Part shown: one piece after another, positions 22,414 to 23,442 of the stretch | Position numbering within the stretch: position 1 is the first letter of the stretch | Layout of the letters: the number at the start of each line of letters is the position of its first letter | From: an uncultured Comamonadaceae bacterium | GTDB taxonomy: Bacteria; Pseudomonadota; Gammaproteobacteria; Burkholderiales; Burkholderiaceae_C | NCBI GenBank assembly: GCA_937871735.1 | Contig: CALMOI010000323.1 | Span: forward strand, 1-23,442 | Length of the DNA: 23,442 bases | Direction of reading: 5' to 3' | Translations under genes and position numbers: made by a program | The notes under the pieces: generated by a model | What the model was told of the DNA's origin: nothing | Seen by the model: the letters and a program-made list of their open reading frames with translations, nothing else | Database searches by the model: none

Positions 22414-23442
22414 ATGACTTCTTCGTTCCGTTCTTTGCGTATTTTTTGGCTCATGCTGACGTGGCTGATGGTGTTGCTGGGCAGCTCTGCCGCTGGGGCG
22501 CAGGGCTTGTTTCAGTCCAAAGTGCCGGACAACACCGTGGTCACCACCGACCAAGTACGCGCCGAGTTGCTGGCCCACGCGCCGCAAGGCGTGCTGGCTG
22601 CTGGCGATGGCGCAGCGCCGCCAGTGTGGGTCGGGCTGCAACTGGCGCACCAGCCGCACTGGCACACCTATTGGAAAAATTCGGGCGATTCGGGCTTGCC
22701 GACCTCGCTGGAATGGACACTGCCGCCCGGCGTGGTAGCGGGCGACATCGCTTGGCCGCTGCCGAAAAAAATCTCGATTGGCGCGCTGGCCAACTATGGC
22801 TATGAAGGCACGGTGCTGCTGCCGGTGCCGCTGACGGTCGCGCCTGACTTCAAGCCCAAGCCGGGGCAAGAGACGCTTCCCATCAAGCTCAAAGCGGCGT
22901 GGCTGGTGTGCCGCCAAGAGTGCATTCCGCAAGAAGGCGAGTTCACCTTCAACCTGCCGCTGCGCAGTTCAACCGCCATCAGCGGCGCGGCGTTTGATGC
23001 GGCACTGGCGGCGCGTCCGCACAACTTGGCCGCCAACACGGCCAACCGCATCACGGTGCAAGGTCAGCGGCTGGCGTTGCGGATTGCGGGTTTGCCTGCG
23101 GCGCTGCGCGGCCAGACGCTGGGTTTCTTCCCCGAAACGCCCGAGGTGATTGAAACCGCCGCCGAATCCGGCAAAGGCTGGACGCAAGCATGGGACGGCG
23201 CGGTCTGGACAGCCAGCATCCCGCTATCAGCGCAGCGCAGCAACAGCCCAGCGCTGATGCCGGTCGTGCTGACGCACGCGGGGCGCGGCTACCGGGTGGA
23301 GGCCCAAGTCAGCGGAACGTGGCCGAACGTGGCGGCAGCGGCAGGTGTGTCGCCCGCGCTGGCGGCGGCGCTGCAAGCCAACGCAGCGGCTACGGCGGCG
23401 AGCGGTGCCGCATCGGGCAACACTGCCGTCGCCCCGGCGCTA
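22414..23442 (+). CDS. DsbD/ScsB-type thiol-disulfide interchange protein (partial, C-terminus off the right edge)
   Basis: The frame is open from an ATG at 22414 to the right edge (343 residues). Residues 1 to about 30 are a signal peptide ending GAQG. The periplasmic N-terminal domain follows, with WHTYWKNSGDSGLPT (83-97), IAWPLPKKISIGALANYGYE and LKAAWLVCRQECIPQEGEF, whose Cys166 and Cys170 are the redox pair of this ScsB-like DsbD domain. Family members continue with an eight-helix membrane domain and a thioredoxin-like domain that pass electrons from the cytoplasm to periplasmic partners; those parts lie beyond the window. An Ala-rich stretch at about 315-343 is probably the linker before the membrane part. 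It is on the same strand as the DUF167 gene, 96 bases downstream. Confidence 0.9.
   Translation, partial: MTSSFRSLRIFWLMLTWLMVLLGSSAAGAQGLFQSKVPDNTVVTTDQVRAELLAHAPQGVLAAGDGAAPPVWVGLQLAHQPHWHTYWKNSGDSGLPTSLEWTLPPGVVAGDIAWPLPKKISIGALANYGYEGTVLLPVPLTVAPDFKPKPGQETLPIKLKAAWLVCRQECIPQEGEFTFNLPLRSSTAISGAAFDAALAARPHNLAANTANRITVQGQRLALRIAGLPAALRGQTLGFFPETPEVIETAAESGKGWTQAWDGAVWTASIPLSAQRSNSPALMPVVLTHAGRGYRVEAQVSGTWPNVAAAAGVSPALAAALQANAAATAASGAASGNTAVAPAL

Noticed and set aside
21913..22932. Extension of rluE upstream of 21912
   Set aside because: It is antisense to the DUF167 and DsbD-like genes; the RluE domain starts right after the Met at 21912.

Overview
The window is GC-rich DNA that looks like a betaproteobacterial chromosome, most likely Burkholderiales and close to Comamonadaceae. 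The basis is the gene content: a DUF3683-type FAD oxidase, a TctC/Bug-type binding protein, a TctDE-type two-component pair, an OmpC-like porin, and an NrtA-like protein beside cyanase. The assignment rests on family content and base composition, not on a marker gene. No rRNA, tRNA, CRISPR array, transposase or integrase was seen.

Left part (1-3840): a large FAD-linked oxidase runs off the left edge. Next come an orphan Hint (intein-like) domain protein of the polymorphic-toxin type with almost nothing after its Hint domain, a HigB/HigA-like toxin-antitoxin pair with a palindromic operator, a poorly resolved 360-base stretch, and an unrecognised 134-residue gene.

Middle part (3859-12156): a fatty acid cis/trans isomerase (cti) diverges from a glycerophosphodiester phosphodiesterase (ugpQ). 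Then, on the minus strand, come a creatininase-family gene, an NrtA/CmpA-like binding protein and cyanase (cynS) ending at a hairpin terminator, followed by a Bug-family binding protein gene broken by an in-frame stop and an RlmN/Cfr-family radical-SAM methyltransferase. In front of the binding protein I read a near-consensus sigma-54 promoter. About 45 bases upstream of it lies a perfect dyad of NtrC-site geometry. This points to nitrogen-limitation control of cyanate use.

Accessory insert (12157-13760): a strikingly AT-rich gene for a phospholipase-D-fold protein (candidate nuclease, possible defence gene) starts at TTG with a strong ribosome binding site. It converges on an orphan HipB-like regulator whose start region sits inside a large 18-18-18 palindrome. 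No hipA is present.

Right part (13765-23442): a TctDE-type sensor and regulator are divergent from a porin gene, which is followed by a three-gene ABC importer (binding protein, fused double permease, ATPase). This reads as one regulated uptake system: porin across the outer membrane, binding protein in the periplasm, ABC transporter across the inner membrane, with the two-component system sensing the substrate. The window ends with housekeeping genes: rluE, a DUF167/YggU protein, and the start of a DsbD/ScsB-type thiol-disulfide interchange protein cut by the right edge.
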